From positions 1,178,001 through 1,242,000 of the forward strand of contig OY755174.1 in the NCBI GenBank assembly GCA_963576735.1: 64,000 nt of DNA. The letters run 5' to 3'. Every line of letters begins with the position of its first letter. Within the stretch, counting starts at the first letter, position 1. This document shows, piece after piece, positions 25,001 to 33,612 of the stretch. The DNA comes from Bedellia somnulentella (Eukaryota; Arthropoda; Insecta; Lepidoptera; Bedelliidae). The translations under genes were made by a program, and so were the position numbers. Below the pieces are notes generated by a model. It had not been told where the DNA came from and searched no databases. It worked only from the letters and a program-made list of their open reading frames with translations.

Positions 25001-26960
25001 TTCACGGCTATAAATCCCTAGAAGGGGTAGCCAGAGCTAAGGAATCAGAAATTCCTCAGCCACTTTTGGAAGTTGTGTGGGGAAAAGATGGTGAAATAAA
25101 GGTTGTTGGTGATGGGTCTCCAACCACATCGCCCAAAAATCACTTAAATACACGTTGGGTCCTTTTTTCACAAATAATTGATTAATCGATATAAAATACA
25201 ATGAACTGTCAAAATTGAATCGTATTTAACAATCCAACAAATAAACAATCAAACTATTGTTATTAAAATGCGTATTTTATTTTTATTCCAGTCTGGTGAA
25301 ATTGATGACATGCAAGAGCTATTTGAGTTGCTGGAGATCAAATCAGACGTTTGGAAATCAACAAAAGAAAGACAACAAGCTGAAAAAAGGAACCGATCAT
25401 GTGAAAGACCAAAATCAAAAAATCTGAAAACAGATATCAACAGTAATGAGAGTAGCAAAAATGAAACTCCATCTGGTTCATCGCACTCAGAAAGTGAAAG
25501 AGTATCACCTACAGCCGGATTTAGCAGAGATCAAGATGAAGCCATTAGTATAGTTAAGAAAGAACAATCAAACAGCAGTAATGATGAAAGAGATACTGAA
25601 TTTGAAGATGGTGAAAAGAAAGAATGTGGAAGACTTGTTGGGAGAAGGCGGAGTTCGTCAAATCCTGTCAATTTGTCTCTTGCCAGAAACTCAGATAATG
25701 CAGGTAGTGAACACGAGGATTCCCAAGATGTAGATATTGAAACAGTAGCAGCAAAGGTGAGAACTGATTGAAAGTTGATAGATAGATCAGTTTTTTTAAA
25801 TAATTATATTTGGAATCAAATATTAAAAAACATTTCAGTAAGCGTTCACGTGAGTACACTGTCCATGCAAAACGTGGGTACTCTGAACACCGGGTGACTA
25901 AGTCACGTGATGTTCAGAAGTATTAGTACCTCTGCCAACCCCTTCGGGGATATTCGGCGTGAACGTTTATGTTTATGTTATTTCAGTAAGCATTATGATT
26001 TATTTATTTTTGTTTCATTTATTATTTCAGAATATTGATAGAAGACGATCAACAACGTCAAGCCAAGAAGATCCACCACAAGAAACAGTATATCGGAGAC
26101 AACTTCTAAGCGATAGACTAGGAAGAGGCATAGAAAGAACAAAACGGAAATCACATTATCTTGAACCACCAGAGCTAGACTTAAGGACAGTGAAGTTAGA
26201 GGACTATGCTCACTTAAAACCACCAGATCAGGATCTAATGTCACTTGTGCAGACTTCACCCGAAAATTATGTTGTGACACCTCATCGAAAACGGCGGCCT
26301 GGTTTTCATAATTCACCTTCACAAAATCCCCCATTTGTTTCATTTCCTCCTAGTTACTTGGAAGAAATGGCTCATCTTCGGTACGCCCAAGGACCGGGTG
26401 CAGTAGCTGGATTAACAGCAAGCCGCCTAGGCGCTTTACATCCTTTGAGTGCATCAGCACCGCCATATCTACCCGAAAGAAGTGTAACTCCGCCTTCAAC
26501 AGGTCATGAAGATTCAATGAAATATCGCCCTCCAAGTGCGGGTTCTTGGGGACCTTGGCTTTGTCAGCCCCAAATGGGTGGAGATGACGCACCAGCGACA
26601 GAACACGAACAAGGTTCTAGCAAACAAGCTCCAGTGCGAGAATACCGATGTGAATATTGTGGTAAACAATTTGGCATGTCCTGGAATCTCAAAACACATC
26701 TTCGAGTACATACGGGCGAGAAACCGTTTGCTTGTAGACTTTGTGTTGCAATGTTCAAACAAAAAGCACATCTTTTAAAACATTTATGTTCGGTTCATCG
26801 TAATGTGATATCGTCCAGTGAAAACGACGGCCGCACCAATACACCGGGACGATTTAACTGCTGTTTCTGCCAATTGACTTTTGAAGCATTACCTGAACTA
26901 ATAAGACATTTATCAGGGCCACACAATAGTTTGCTGCTTAGCAAAAATCTACATGAATGA
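5228..26960 (+). CDS. ken: Ken and barbie-type BTB / C2H2 zinc-finger transcriptional repressor (whole gene, 5 coding exons)
   Basis: Exons are 5228-5298, 24084-24266, 24774-24894, 25292-25756 and 26031-26960, all joining in frame with GT..AG borders. They total 1,770 nt, or 589 residues (563 from Met27), close to the size I recall for Drosophila Ken. The BTB/POZ domain lies at about residues 40-150. It is followed by a Ser/Glu/Lys-rich linker, a conserved basic block including [13 protein letters not shown], and three C2H2 fingers at residues 485-507, 513-536 and 555-578. The finger region, with the motif [20 protein letters not shown], and the C-terminal LLLSKNL match insect Ken closely from memory. 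Known biology: Ken is a nuclear repressor, functionally likened to BCL6, that binds a subset of STAT92E sites and down-regulates some JAK/STAT targets; it also acts in genital development. Intron 1 is 18.8 kb and carries most of the transposon load. Confidence 0.9.
5299..11107. other. First part of ken intron 1, free of recognised repeats
   Basis: No coding exon, no transposon and no SINE copy is seen in these 5.8 kb. Short GC-richer islands, notably about 9,310-9,405, stand out from the AT-rich background and could be enhancers or minor start sites. The remaining intron from 11.1 kb onward is full of repeats, so the contrast is marked. Confidence 0.4.
11119..11377 (-). repeat. Family A SINE-like element, near full length
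   Basis: On the minus strand it runs from the head GCCGTGTAGTGCCGGCTTAG to the 3' end GCCGTGAGTATATGTATG plus a (TATG)n tail, seen on the plus strand as CATA repeats at the left. It is flanked by an 11-bp target-site duplication TATTCATACTA at 11,108-11,118 and 11,378-11,388. A variable duplication plus a 3' simple tail implies target-primed reverse transcription. Confidence 0.85.
11379..12270. other. AT-rich intron DNA with no recognised feature
   Basis: No gene or clear repeat is visible between two repeat copies. Several A/T-rich runs are present. Confidence 0.3.
12272..12318 (-). repeat. Family C SINE 3' fragment
   Basis: The minus strand carries the family C tail motif ATCCCCACATGAG followed by a TTCATGAAC-type end. 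The same tail occurs at 19,535, 38,150, 40,435 and 48,540. Only the 3' part is present, without the tRNA-like head. Confidence 0.6.
12386..12607 (+). repeat. Family A SINE-like element
   Basis: It carries the head GTGTAGTGTCGGCTTAGAAT, the body motif AAAAGTGGCTGAGGAATT, the hairpin region CTACCCCGTTAAGGGAT and the 3' end GCCGTGAGTATACGTATG. A short imperfect duplication of TATATTT flanks it. The middle part that normally carries GGTTGGAGACCCATCACC is missing, so it is an internally deleted copy. Confidence 0.8.
13195..13430 (-). repeat. Family A SINE-like element, near full length
   Basis: The left end shows the reversed tail ACATATACTCACGGC. The body then reads through GGTAGCCAGAGCTAAGGAAT and GGTCTCCAGCCGCATCGCCC to the head complement CTAAGCCGACACTACACG. 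It is inserted in ken intron 1. Confidence 0.85.
13659..13767 (+). mobile_element. 3' end of the partner LINE (5'-truncated)
   Basis: Translation in one frame gives [20 protein letters not shown], then PNGN*, which matches the C-terminus of the LINE fragment at 39,650. The DNA continues CTACCCCAATGGGAATTAAT, then GGCGTGAGTATATGTATG and a TATG tail. That last section is nearly identical in layout to the 3' end of family A. Only about 110 bp survive, as is usual for 5'-truncated LINE insertions. Confidence 0.75.
13800..14044 (-). repeat. Family A SINE-like element, near full length
   Basis: The reversed tail ACATACATACATATACTCAC leads into the standard body with GGTAGCCAGAGCTAAGGAAT. The right end is the head complement CTAAACCGACACTATT. 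It is slightly diverged at the head. Confidence 0.85.
14332..14440 (-). repeat. Family A element, 5'-truncated
   Basis: Only the 3' half is present: reversed tail, hairpin region and the GAATTCCTCAGCCAC-type body, breaking off after GGGGAAAAGATG. It runs into an A/T-rich AAAATATAA-type repeat at about 14,440-14,480. Confidence 0.8.
14846..15092 (+). repeat. Family A SINE-like element, near full length
   Basis: It runs from the head GCCGTGTAGTGTCGGCTTAG to the tail GCCGTGAGTATATGTATG. The sequence TATATCTAATCA occurs just left of the head (with an 8-nt gap) and directly after the tail, and is the likely target-site duplication. Confidence 0.85.
15285..15763 (+). other. Two adjoining open frames of unknown nature in ken intron 1
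   Basis: One frame is open at 15,285-15,497. It is acidic/lysine-rich and contains [20 protein letters not shown]. It includes possible splice donors (GTAAGG at 15,459, GTGAGT at 15,474). A second frame, 15,497-15,763, overlaps its stop and contains [21 protein letters not shown] recognise neither product. The base composition is less AT-rich than the surroundings. It could be a broken gene copy, a cryptic exon or chance; no start codon context or acceptor site is convincing. Confidence 0.2.
15764..18870. other. Intron DNA with no recognised gene or repeat
   Basis: Short open frames (for example 17,258-17,696) lack any recognisable motif. A GC-richer patch with a C-run lies at about 16,190-16,260. 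Nothing here can be supported as a feature. Confidence 0.3.
19006..19062 (+). repeat. (CTGT)n microsatellite inside Helitron copy 1
   Basis: About fourteen CTGT units with one CCGT variant. The second Helitron copy has a shorter array at about 41,490-41,517, so the array length varies between copies. Confidence 0.95.
19470..19588. repeat. Rearranged family C SINE nested in Helitron copy 1
   Basis: This segment is absent from Helitron copy 2. It begins with the minus-strand tRNA-proximal part (read on the plus strand as GAAAGAAAAATTTTCGTCAC then AGGCGGGATA) and switches to the plus-strand tail AATAATCCCCACATGAGG. The flanks share ATTATTA. The two halves are in opposite orientation, so it is an inverted or twin-primed copy. 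Confidence 0.6.
19976..23743. other. Intron DNA, mostly featureless
   Basis: A GC-richer patch is at 20,130-20,215 and another at 22,080-22,145; either could be an intronic regulatory block. A very diverged family A body may lie at about 21,130-21,245 (minus), recognisable by AATCGCCCCACAATCACTTA. No gene is supported. Confidence 0.3.
23753..24007 (+). repeat. Family A SINE-like element next to the ken BTB exon
   Basis: This is a full-length copy from TAGCTGTGTAGTGTCGGCTT to the TATG tail. It is flanked by the duplication TTAAACAAA at 23,744-23,752 and 24,008-24,016. Its tail ends 76 bases before the BTB exon, so it lies within or just upstream of the branch-point region for that exon. Confidence 0.9.
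24084..24266 (+). CDS. ken: ken exon 2: start of the BTB/POZ domain
   Basis: The acceptor is TTTTCCAG and the donor is ATCAG followed by GTAAAT. It encodes residues 24-85 (with split codons at both ends). It contains two methionines (24,091 and 24,094) usable as a start for a transcript from exon 1A, and the BTB hallmarks SDLVLVCDD and [15 protein letters not shown]. The exon is much GC-richer than the flanking intron. Confidence 0.92.
24267..24773. other. ken intron 2
   Basis: An AT-rich intron with GT..AG ends (donor GTAAAT, acceptor TATTTTCAG) and an (AT)n run near 24,520-24,535. No repeat of the A, B or C families is seen. Confidence 0.8.
24774..24894 (+). CDS. ken: ken exon 3: second part of the BTB domain
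   Basis: It encodes residues 85-125, including [13 protein letters not shown] and [15 protein letters not shown]. These match the hydrophobic core and the FLYSG motif of BTB domains. The donor is TGAA followed by GTGAGT. Reading through the donor would hit a stop after about a dozen codons, which confirms the splice. Confidence 0.92.
24978..25143 (-). repeat. Family A element, 5'-truncated, in ken intron 3
   Basis: The tail and 3' two-thirds are present on the minus strand, truncated at CGCCCAAAAATCAC. A perfect 10-bp duplication TTAAATACAC flanks it at 24,968-24,977 and 25,144-25,153, showing it inserted already truncated. Confidence 0.9.
25292..25756 (+). CDS. ken: ken exon 4: end of the BTB region and acidic/serine-rich linker
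   Basis: The acceptor is TTATTCCAG and the donor is GCAAAG followed by GTGAGA. It encodes residues 126-280. The first 25 residues finish the BTB fold ([16 protein letters not shown]). The rest is a low-complexity Ser/Glu/Lys/Asn linker with the short motif [10 protein letters not shown], which resembles the NPVNLSL segment of Drosophila Ken. Phase 0 at both ends. Confidence 0.92.
25844..25979 (+). repeat. Family B SINE 3' fragment in ken intron 4
   Basis: This is a 5'-truncated copy with the family B 3' module CCCCTTCGGGGATATTCGGC, then GTGAACG and a TTTATG tail. It is flanked by the perfect 12-bp duplication ATTTCAGTAAGC at 25,832-25,843 and 25,980-25,991. The duplicated bases include a TTTCAG, so the insertion has created an extra splice-acceptor-like site upstream of the true one at 26,029-26,030. 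Confidence 0.92.
26031..26960 (+). CDS. ken: ken exon 5: nuclear basic block, three C2H2 fingers and stop
   Basis: The acceptor is ATTATTTCAG and the stop is TGA at 26,958. It encodes residues 281-589. An early segment carries [19 protein letters not shown], a block shared with Drosophila Ken. The fingers are C2H2 type: C487/C490/H503/H507, C515/C518/H531/H536 and C557/C560/H573/H578. The linker TGEKP joins fingers 1 and 2. The whole DNA-binding region lies in one exon. Confidence 0.95.
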   Translation, partial: NIDRRRSTTSSQEDPPQETVYRRQLLSDRLGRGIERTKRKSHYLEPPELDLRTVKLEDYAHLKPPDQDLMSLVQTSPENYVVTPHRKRRPGFHNSPSQNPPFVSFPPSYLEEMAHLRYAQGPGAVAGLTASRLGALHPLSASAPPYLPERSVTPPSTGHEDSMKYRPPSAGSWGPWLCQPQMGGDDAPATEHEQGSSKQAPVREYRCEYCGKQFGMSWNLKTHLRVHTGEKPFACRLCVAMFKQKAHLLKHLCSVHRNVISSSENDGRTNTPGRFNCCFCQLTFEALPELIRHLSGPHNSLLLSKNLHE

Positions 26961-29900
26961 CATTCAGCCTCTTGACGAGGGTTAAGTCGTATTCATGGAC
27001 TTTAAAGTTTATTTCCTCTCATTTGGAGAGTCTAATTGTGATATGGTTTTAGGCGCGTAGTTTAAGTTTTAGATAGTAGTAGGTATACGTGTGATATCGC
27101 AGAGCGATACTCGTAGCGTAGGCGGTTAAGCTAAAGGCCACTGCGGGATAATTTTAATTAACTAATTTAAATTAAAACAGTGTTTTCGCCGATATGGTCC
27201 AAACCATTATAATTTGTTTAAGAATTATAATTTGGGACCAATACCTTCCGAGATAGTATTTATTTGAGAAATGTATTTCGTTAGGATAAATAATACTGAA
27301 AGCCACCGACACATAATTCCTTAAGTGTAGAACATAGTTAACAGGTCAGTGAAAAGTTGCGAAGTGGATTGGGCATGACGTCACACTAACTACCTCCTAA
27401 TTAAGTCGTGCATTGTAAAAGCGCGCTGTGATGTCGTTTTGTGAGTTCTAGTCAGAGATGGAACCATCATCAACTAAGGTAAAGCTGCTGGTTGAATACA
27501 TAGACACTGGTGTATTATTTATGGCAAACCTAAATTTAGTAAATATAAAGCTAATCAGTTCCAAATCCAAAGCATTAAATCTGACTGCACTTCGCAGCTT
27601 TTTGATGGCAAAGACAATCTCAATATTTAGGTATACGTTATATTTTATGTTGAACAAGAATTAGAAACGAAATGTGTTGCAAAAATTGATATATTTTTAC
27701 ATCAGAACTTCCTTTAGCATGTGCCGATAGATGTCGCTGTGTGAGTGAGCACCAAAGATTTTAAGAATGTCTATGTTTGGTGTTAAATTTAATTTAAAAC
27801 ATGGGACCTGAAACAATTATCATTTTTGTTGTTAAAATTAATATAATAGGCACCTATACGAAAATCTCATTTGTAAGTATAGTGTTTCTTACTTCATAAA
27901 TTCCAGATTGTTTTATTAGTATATTTATTGTACCACCATCGGCATGATATTTTTAGGTGTAACCTGCTGCTTTGTTAAGGGTTGTTGGTTTTTTTCAAAG
28001 ACCATATTATCTCTCTCTGTCCCTCTGTCTCTGTTAGGCTCATTAATTATTACAAAAATAATTGATTAACTTTCAATACATATTTTTTTTCAACTTGAAG
28101 TTTTGTTTTTGTTTACAATACGAAACGGTTTCTATATAATTAAAGTAGTTTTTATAAAACATTGATTTATTTAGCCTTAAAGAAAAATATCCCATATGCT
28201 ATTGGGTTAAAATCCAGTGACAGGTGCGGAATTTGAATATTATTGAAAACCAACTATTAAACTACATATTTTTACAATTTAATATAATTTCCAAGAGAAG
28301 TTATAGTGGTGTGAGAGGTATTAATTTGCAATTTACAATAACCAAAGCAGTAGTTTACCCTTTATAATGATATTGCCGCCGTATCGTTATTTACTACATG
28401 TTCACTGTAAGAATGTTGATCTAAATTTACCAAAATGAATTCATATTCTTTAACAGAAAATATTCGCGATCATATATTCTGCATGCTGTTAAATTGCTTT
28501 TTATGGAACACATGATTAAGGCCAGTTATGTTTAAGTTTTTGTGCAATTTAGACTGCATGTACTTCCGTTGTAATTTCTCTCTGTAGCTTTTTTGTTTAA
28601 TTTAATACTCAATTTTAAATTATAGAATGTTTTTAAACTGTACCTAAAACCTGTTACCATTACATCAAGCATTTTACACATTGATGCAAACGAACGTTTC
28701 GATGCAATATTTGACTTTAATCTAAGTTATTATTTCTAATTTAACGTAAATGCAAAACAAAGTTACCAAGGATTTGTTCAAAAGTAGTTTTATGAAAATG
28801 TTTAATTGCTTTAAAATTGACTTTAATGTTACCTATTGATATACCTGAATTTTTTAAGGTAATGTGAACGTTTTCTCGTCGAGTACGACTTTGACGGCGC
28901 ACATTGCGAATTTAAAATTATTCGTCTAAACTTGTGATTTCATAGTTTTCTTAGGATAATCTTTGTGATCATAATAAATAACTGTCAATGCGTGTATTCT
29001 CTTAAGTGTTTAAACTGTCTTCCTCAAAAGTTTTCCATTTCCAAGTATTTGTAAATATAAACTAGTTGTAAGGCTTACTGTAACTTTTGTTAATCATGAC
29101 AAAATTTTCTTTTTAATGAGTATATCTTCCATAAAAACTGTACTGTTTTCCATTTAATAATTTAGTAAAACCCTCCTTACATTACCAATGCATTCCTAAA
29201 ATATATCACAATGTTCTTACCAAAATGCAAAATAATTTTAAATAGCTCCTAGTCCAAATGTAACTTTCAAAATTTAAGAAAATAAAAGTTAACATTATAC
29301 ATAATATCCATTGTTTTCTACAAAAAATATAAATACTGCATATTGTTTCCGAAAATACTATTTTGCTAAATTCTTTAGTGAATATCAATTCGAACGATAA
29401 TGATTGATTTAATAATACGTTTGATACCTATCTTTACTATAAAATGGAACTCAAAAAAATCTCCATAGTATTTTTAAACTATGTAGCCCAGCTCTCAAAT
29501 TTTGTAGTCCAATCTATTATCATTTTTGGTATATACTGATATCGAAATTGTATACGTAATTGTTGCTTCCATTAGATATACAGTTTATGATGCTGCCACT
29601 CTGATAACTATGATTTTAAATTGTGTATACTAGTATACTACATATCTTAAATTCTGGAACCAATGAATATTAAAACACATAAAGTGATCGAAAACGATAT
29701 CATGTATTAAATTGTGTGAAACCCACAATACTGCAATTTCCTCAATGCATTAGTTTTGGTTTTTGATTCTGACTAATATCTCTGAATACAATGTACCTTC
29801 TGAAAATTTTCCTTAGTTTTTTAAGAGACACATTGTTGCAATGCGAAAGTACATTTGTTACTATTTCTTTGTAATATAATTTAATGTAAATAGATTAGTT

Positions 29901-30100
29901 TGATAACACTGTAGTGTAAGTACCATAACTTAAAATTGTTGAACTCGATTAATCTTTTAATTTTGTGTTAATTTGTAAATTAAAGTTAACATAAGATTTT
30001 TTTCACATAGATAGTGTACAATTTTTGTAGATATTGTTTAGAACGTTAACATTATGTAAAATGTGTTCTTAGTAAATTAAAAACGAAAATATTATAGTTA
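26961..30100 (+). other. ken: Probable long 3' UTR of ken
   Basis: This AT-rich stretch of 3.1 kb directly follows the stop and contains none of the repeats that crowd the surrounding DNA. Possible early poly(A) signals (AATAAA at about 28,974 and 29,281) precede a plausible final ATTAAA at 30,076. The first retroposon begins at 30,193. The short ORF on either strand near 27,450-27,660 has no features. The UTR reading is inference from position and the absence of insertions. Confidence 0.5.
30076..30081 (+). terminator. Candidate ken poly(A) signal ATTAAA
   Basis: ATTAAA is followed 25-35 bases later by a T/G-rich stretch (TATTTTGTTTG), the expected layout of a cleavage site with a downstream element. 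Earlier AATAAA motifs may serve shorter isoforms. Confidence 0.4.
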
Positions 30101-30192
30101 CACACATATTTTGTTTGATTTATCACAATTTTCAAACTTCTTCTCCCATGAAGAGTCGACCTGGCATAACAGTTCTCAGTTTCTGTGGTTTC

Positions 30193-30296
30193 ATAACATA
30201 AACATAACATAAACGTTCACGCCGAATATCCCCGAAGGGGTTGGCAGAGGTACTAATACTTCTGAACATCACGTGACTTTGTCACCTGGTGGTTTG
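30193..30296 (-). repeat. Family B SINE 3' fragment
   Basis: The reversed tail ATAACATAAACATAACATAA precedes the module complement CGCCGAATATCCCCGAAGGG. It is flanked by the perfect 11-bp duplication TCTGTGGTTTC at 30,182-30,192 and 30,297-30,307. Confidence 0.9.
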
Positions 30297-30445
30297 TCTG
30301 TGGTTTCCTTATGCAATAATGTCATAGTTTGCCATTATGACATCATTGTTTCCCCTTTATAAGAATGACCGTTGCAGATTCGATCATACAGTAACTTAGG
30401 TCTTGGTTTTCCTTTTGAGTTACTCATAAAAACTACTTATCTGCC

Positions 30446-30545
30446 TGCTTATACTCACGGTTTTAAACCCAAAAAGGTGACTAATATTTCGGAATCAACA
30501 ATTGGTCAGCCACTATTGGAAGATAAAAAAGAACAAAAACCACTT
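30446..30545 (-). repeat. Very diverged family A fragment
   Basis: ATACTCACGGTTTTAAACCC, then GGTCAGCCACTATTGGAAGA, follow the order of a family A 3' half with many substitutions. Confidence 0.5.
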
Positions 30546-30603
30546 CGTTCTAACCACTTCGCTCGCCGGTTTTACCTTAGTAGTTATATTTGACAATTAA
30601 AGG

Positions 30604-30730
30604 AACAAATAAAAAAAATTTAAAAAAAAATGTTTATTGCGCATTTTGAATTACATAGTGATTTTTCCAATGGCCCCTGCACTAGGTAAAACCTGTATTG
30701 CGGGTGGCCTTTCTCGATATTTACATTGAT
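30604..30730 (-). mobile_element. LINE 3'-end fragment (minus strand)
   Basis: A poly(A/T)-rich start is followed by GGCCCCTGCACTAGGTAAAA and CCTGTATTGCGGGT. The same order appears in the segment at about 42,343-42,510 (GGCCCCACACTAGGCAAGCC), so both belong to one interspersed family, probably the 3' UTR of a non-LTR element. Confidence 0.45.
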
Positions 30731-30980
30731 TTCCAAATTAAAATTAGACACATATAGTGTAATGATATTATCAGCCGATTCCAAACTGTTACATGTAAAT
30801 AAAACCATAGGAGGAAGAATTACTCATTCAAATTTTGAATAATAACGATGAAACCATCTTACCATTTAATTACAAGGAAATTATGTGAGTGTTATGGTTG
30901 GTAGGCATTATAATTCGGCCCTTTGTTTACTAATCGGCTGAATACCTACTTAACGGTGAAACATAAACAATTAAATTAAT

Positions 30981-31220
30981 ACATACATATACTCACGGCT
31001 ATATTTCCCTAGAAGGGGTAGCCAGAGCTATGGAATGATAAATTCCTCAGCCACTTTTGGAAGTTGAGTGGGGAAAAGATGGTAAAAATAAAGGTTTATG
31101 GTGATGGATCTCCAACCGCTTCGCCCAAAAATCCAATAAAAAGCCCCATTACCCTTAGTCGCCTCTAACGACACCCGTGGGTAGAAAGGGGTAGCGACAT
31201 TCTAAGCCGGCACTACACGG
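30981..31220 (-). repeat. Family A SINE-like element, near full length
   Basis: It runs from the reversed tail ACATACATATACTCACGGC to the head complement AAGCCGGCACTACACGGC. The sequence AATTAAATTAA repeats on both sides as a likely target duplication. It carries the CGGCACTACACGGC head subtype also seen at 11,119, 50,866 and 54,901. Confidence 0.88.
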
Positions 31221-31644
31221 CTTAATTAATTAAATTAAATACATATTTTTTCTTTAAATAATACACTACGTCTATCTCTAATCAACTACAAAGTATGCTT
31301 CGATTTTCGTAAGTCCCAAACTTGTTGTGCACTAGTAATAAAACAAAAATCTGCCATACGGTTAAAATGGATGACGGTAAAAGCTCTTACTTGCTATTGC
31401 ACTTTCTTCTATCCATATAATCCTGCCCCTTTTACCCCTTCACGCAAGGACCGCAGGAAAATCTTCTTGTCTAATGCACTGCATCTCTAGCCATTAATTT
31501 TACCGCCTGTTCAGCAAAACCGTATTTTTTAAGTTATATAATTCTATTGCCTTTCCACCCAATCAAAGGCTTTCGTAAGATTGCAATATAAACCTAACGC
31601 ATCCCGAAAGTTTTCACATGAAAATGTTTTGAAAATGTTTTCAC

Positions 31645-31765
31645 ATGGTGTCTAGCCACATCGCCCAAAAATTACTTGAAAATTCCCAGTACCCTAAGCT
31701 GCATTTCACAAAAACATTGGGAAAAAAATGGTTACTATTATTTTGAGCCGACACTACTCAACTAT
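31645..31765 (-). repeat. Diverged family A fragment (head half)
   Basis: It contains CCACATCGCCCAAAAATTAC and ends in GAGCCGACACTACTC. The tail half is missing. Confidence 0.6.
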
Positions 31766-31872
31766 CCTTAGTTTTTTTACATTTAGTGCTGAAAGCGCCT
31801 AAACGTTTTGTTATTGCAAAAACGTCAATAGAAGTATATCTGGCTTAATTTTGTATTGGCGTAATTTATATT

Positions 31873-32365
31873 TCGCTATAAATCCCTAGAAGGGGTAGCC
31901 AGAGCTAAGGAACTAGAAATTCCTCAGCCACTTTTGGAAAGTTGAGATGACAAAATAAAGGTTGTTGGTGATGGGTCAACAACCGCGTCGCCCAAAAATC
32001 CCTTAAAAGCCCCAATACCGTTAGTCACCTCTTACCTCATATTTATTTATAAAAATTGCATATTTATTTTTAAAAAAAGATTATTTATAATTATTCATAC
32101 CTACATTACTAACCCAACTAACGTAAATATTATGTTGTTTACTTTTATAATTGCTAGTTTTATTTAAATCAATTACCACAACTTTACTCAATTTTCCCTT
32201 TTTTTATTCAATTTATATAGAAGCGTTACAATTAAATTTAAGGTTTCCCGAAAACAGGCCTAACCTAGTTTGAGAACCCCTGTATTATATTCAGTATAAA
32301 AAAAAACTATGTACACCCACCGGCAGAAATGGGGTAGTGTTATTGTAAGCCGACACTACACAGCG
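31873..32365 (-). repeat. Family A element split by a younger insertion
   Basis: The 3' two-thirds lie at 31,873-32,035 (to TCACCTCTTAC) and the head at 32,311-32,365 (from GTACACCCACCGGCAGAAAT). In other copies these two pieces join directly as CTCTTACGTACACCC. The 275-bp insert ends with CTAGTTTGAGAACCCCTG, whose complement CAGGGGTTCTCAAACTAG resembles a hAT-type transposon end, but no matching left end is evident. Confidence 0.7.
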
Positions 32366-32497
32366 AAAAAATAATCGATTTAATTTTCTTGTTGATCTCT
32401 GAGCAATCATATTGTGTTATAGGAACATCTTGTTTTACCATCCCCCGGGAGATCATATCTTTGAAACTGCTCACTAGTTTAATAAAAGTAATATGAG

Positions 32498-33035
32498 CAG
32501 CGCTGCTCTCCACAAAGTGCTTGTGTCAAAACTCCTTAGCAGAAAAACCAAGATCCGAATTTATAAAACCGTCCTCCGGCCGATCTTGATGTATGGATGC
32601 GAGGCTTGGACACTCACTCTCAAGGAAGAGAATAAACTTCTGGTTGCGGAAAGAAAAGTAATGAGGAAAATTCTGGGTCCCAACAGGATGGAAGATGGCA
32701 CGCTGAGAATGAGGAAGAACCAGGAAATCGAAGACCTGATTTCTGAACCTAACATCATCGGCGAAATAAAGTCCCACCGGCTCCGCTGGCTTGGCCACCT
32801 AGAGAGGATGGGGGAGGATCGGGCGGTCAAAAAGGTTTACCTTGGAATACCAAGCGGTCGAAGACCAGTTGGACGTCCCAAATATCGATGGAGGGACGAA
32901 ATCGAAAAGGACCTGCGCGAACTTCAGGCAGGCAACTGGAAAGAGATCGCACAGGATAGGGACCAATGGCGACTTCTTGTGTCTGAGGCCAAGATCCACT
33001 TTGGGTCGCTGAGCCAACGGAGTAAGTAAGTAAGT
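32498..33035 (+). mobile_element. 5'-truncated LINE with intact C-terminal reverse-transcriptase ORF
   Basis: A perfect 12-bp duplication AAGTAATATGAG (32,486-32,497 and 33,036-33,047) flanks the insert, and a (GTAA)n tail closes it. The frame is open across the whole insert (stop at 33,027) and contains YKTVLRPILMYGCEAWTL, HRLRWLGHLERM, GRRPVGRPKYRW and DRDQWRLLVSEA. This is the usual C-terminal end of many insect non-LTR reverse transcriptases. The apparent ATG lies in the target duplication, so it is not the element's own start. The lack of stops and the perfect duplication point to a recent insertion. It is a different family from the LINE at 59 and 63 kb. Confidence 0.85.
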
Positions 33036-33118
33036 AAGTAATATGAGAATAAAACCTTGTCATTTCAACACACCTATCTCAAGATATCCTAATAGAATAG
33101 ATTAGATTTTTGTAGTTG

Positions 33119-33366
33119 CTGTGTAGTGTCGGCTTAGAATAGCACTACCCCATTTCTTCCGATGGGTGTACGTAAGAGGCGACTAACGGTATTGGGGCTT
33201 TTAAGGGATTTTTGGGCGATGCGGATGGAGACCCATCACCAACAACCTTTATTTCACCATCTTTTCTCCACGCAACTTCCAAAGGTGGCTGAGGAATGTC
33301 TCATTCCCTAGCTCTGGCTACCCCTTCAAGGGATTTATAGCCGTGAGTATATGTATGTATGTATGT
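33119..33366 (+). repeat. Family A SINE-like element, full length
   Basis: It runs from CTGTGTAGTGTCGGCTTAGA to the TATG tail and is flanked by TTTTGTAGTTG (left) and TTTTGTAATTG (right) as a near-perfect target duplication. Confidence 0.9.
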
Positions 33367-33612
33367 ATTTTGTAATTGTTCATATTTTGTATTTAATTAT
33401 ATAAATTCGTTGTCATTAAAAATTGGATACGAGTAATGAAATAACCCAAAGTGTACAAAATAGGTTATATCAAAAAATATAGTTTCATGTACCTAAGCAG
33501 GTATTGGTCTGCCAGCATCATGGACAACAACCTTGTCTCCTTATTCAGCTTAGGCTCGAGTGGAACCCCGGGGGGCTCATATAACAGCAGTGATGTAAAT
33601 TCTATTGACAAT

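Noticed and set aside
25993..26771. Minus-strand open frames opposite ken exon 5
   Set aside because: Antisense shadows of a strongly conserved zinc-finger exon.
32493..33029. Independent host gene with its own ATG
   Set aside because: The ATG belongs to the target-site duplication of a 5'-truncated LINE, and the protein is a reverse-transcriptase C-terminus.
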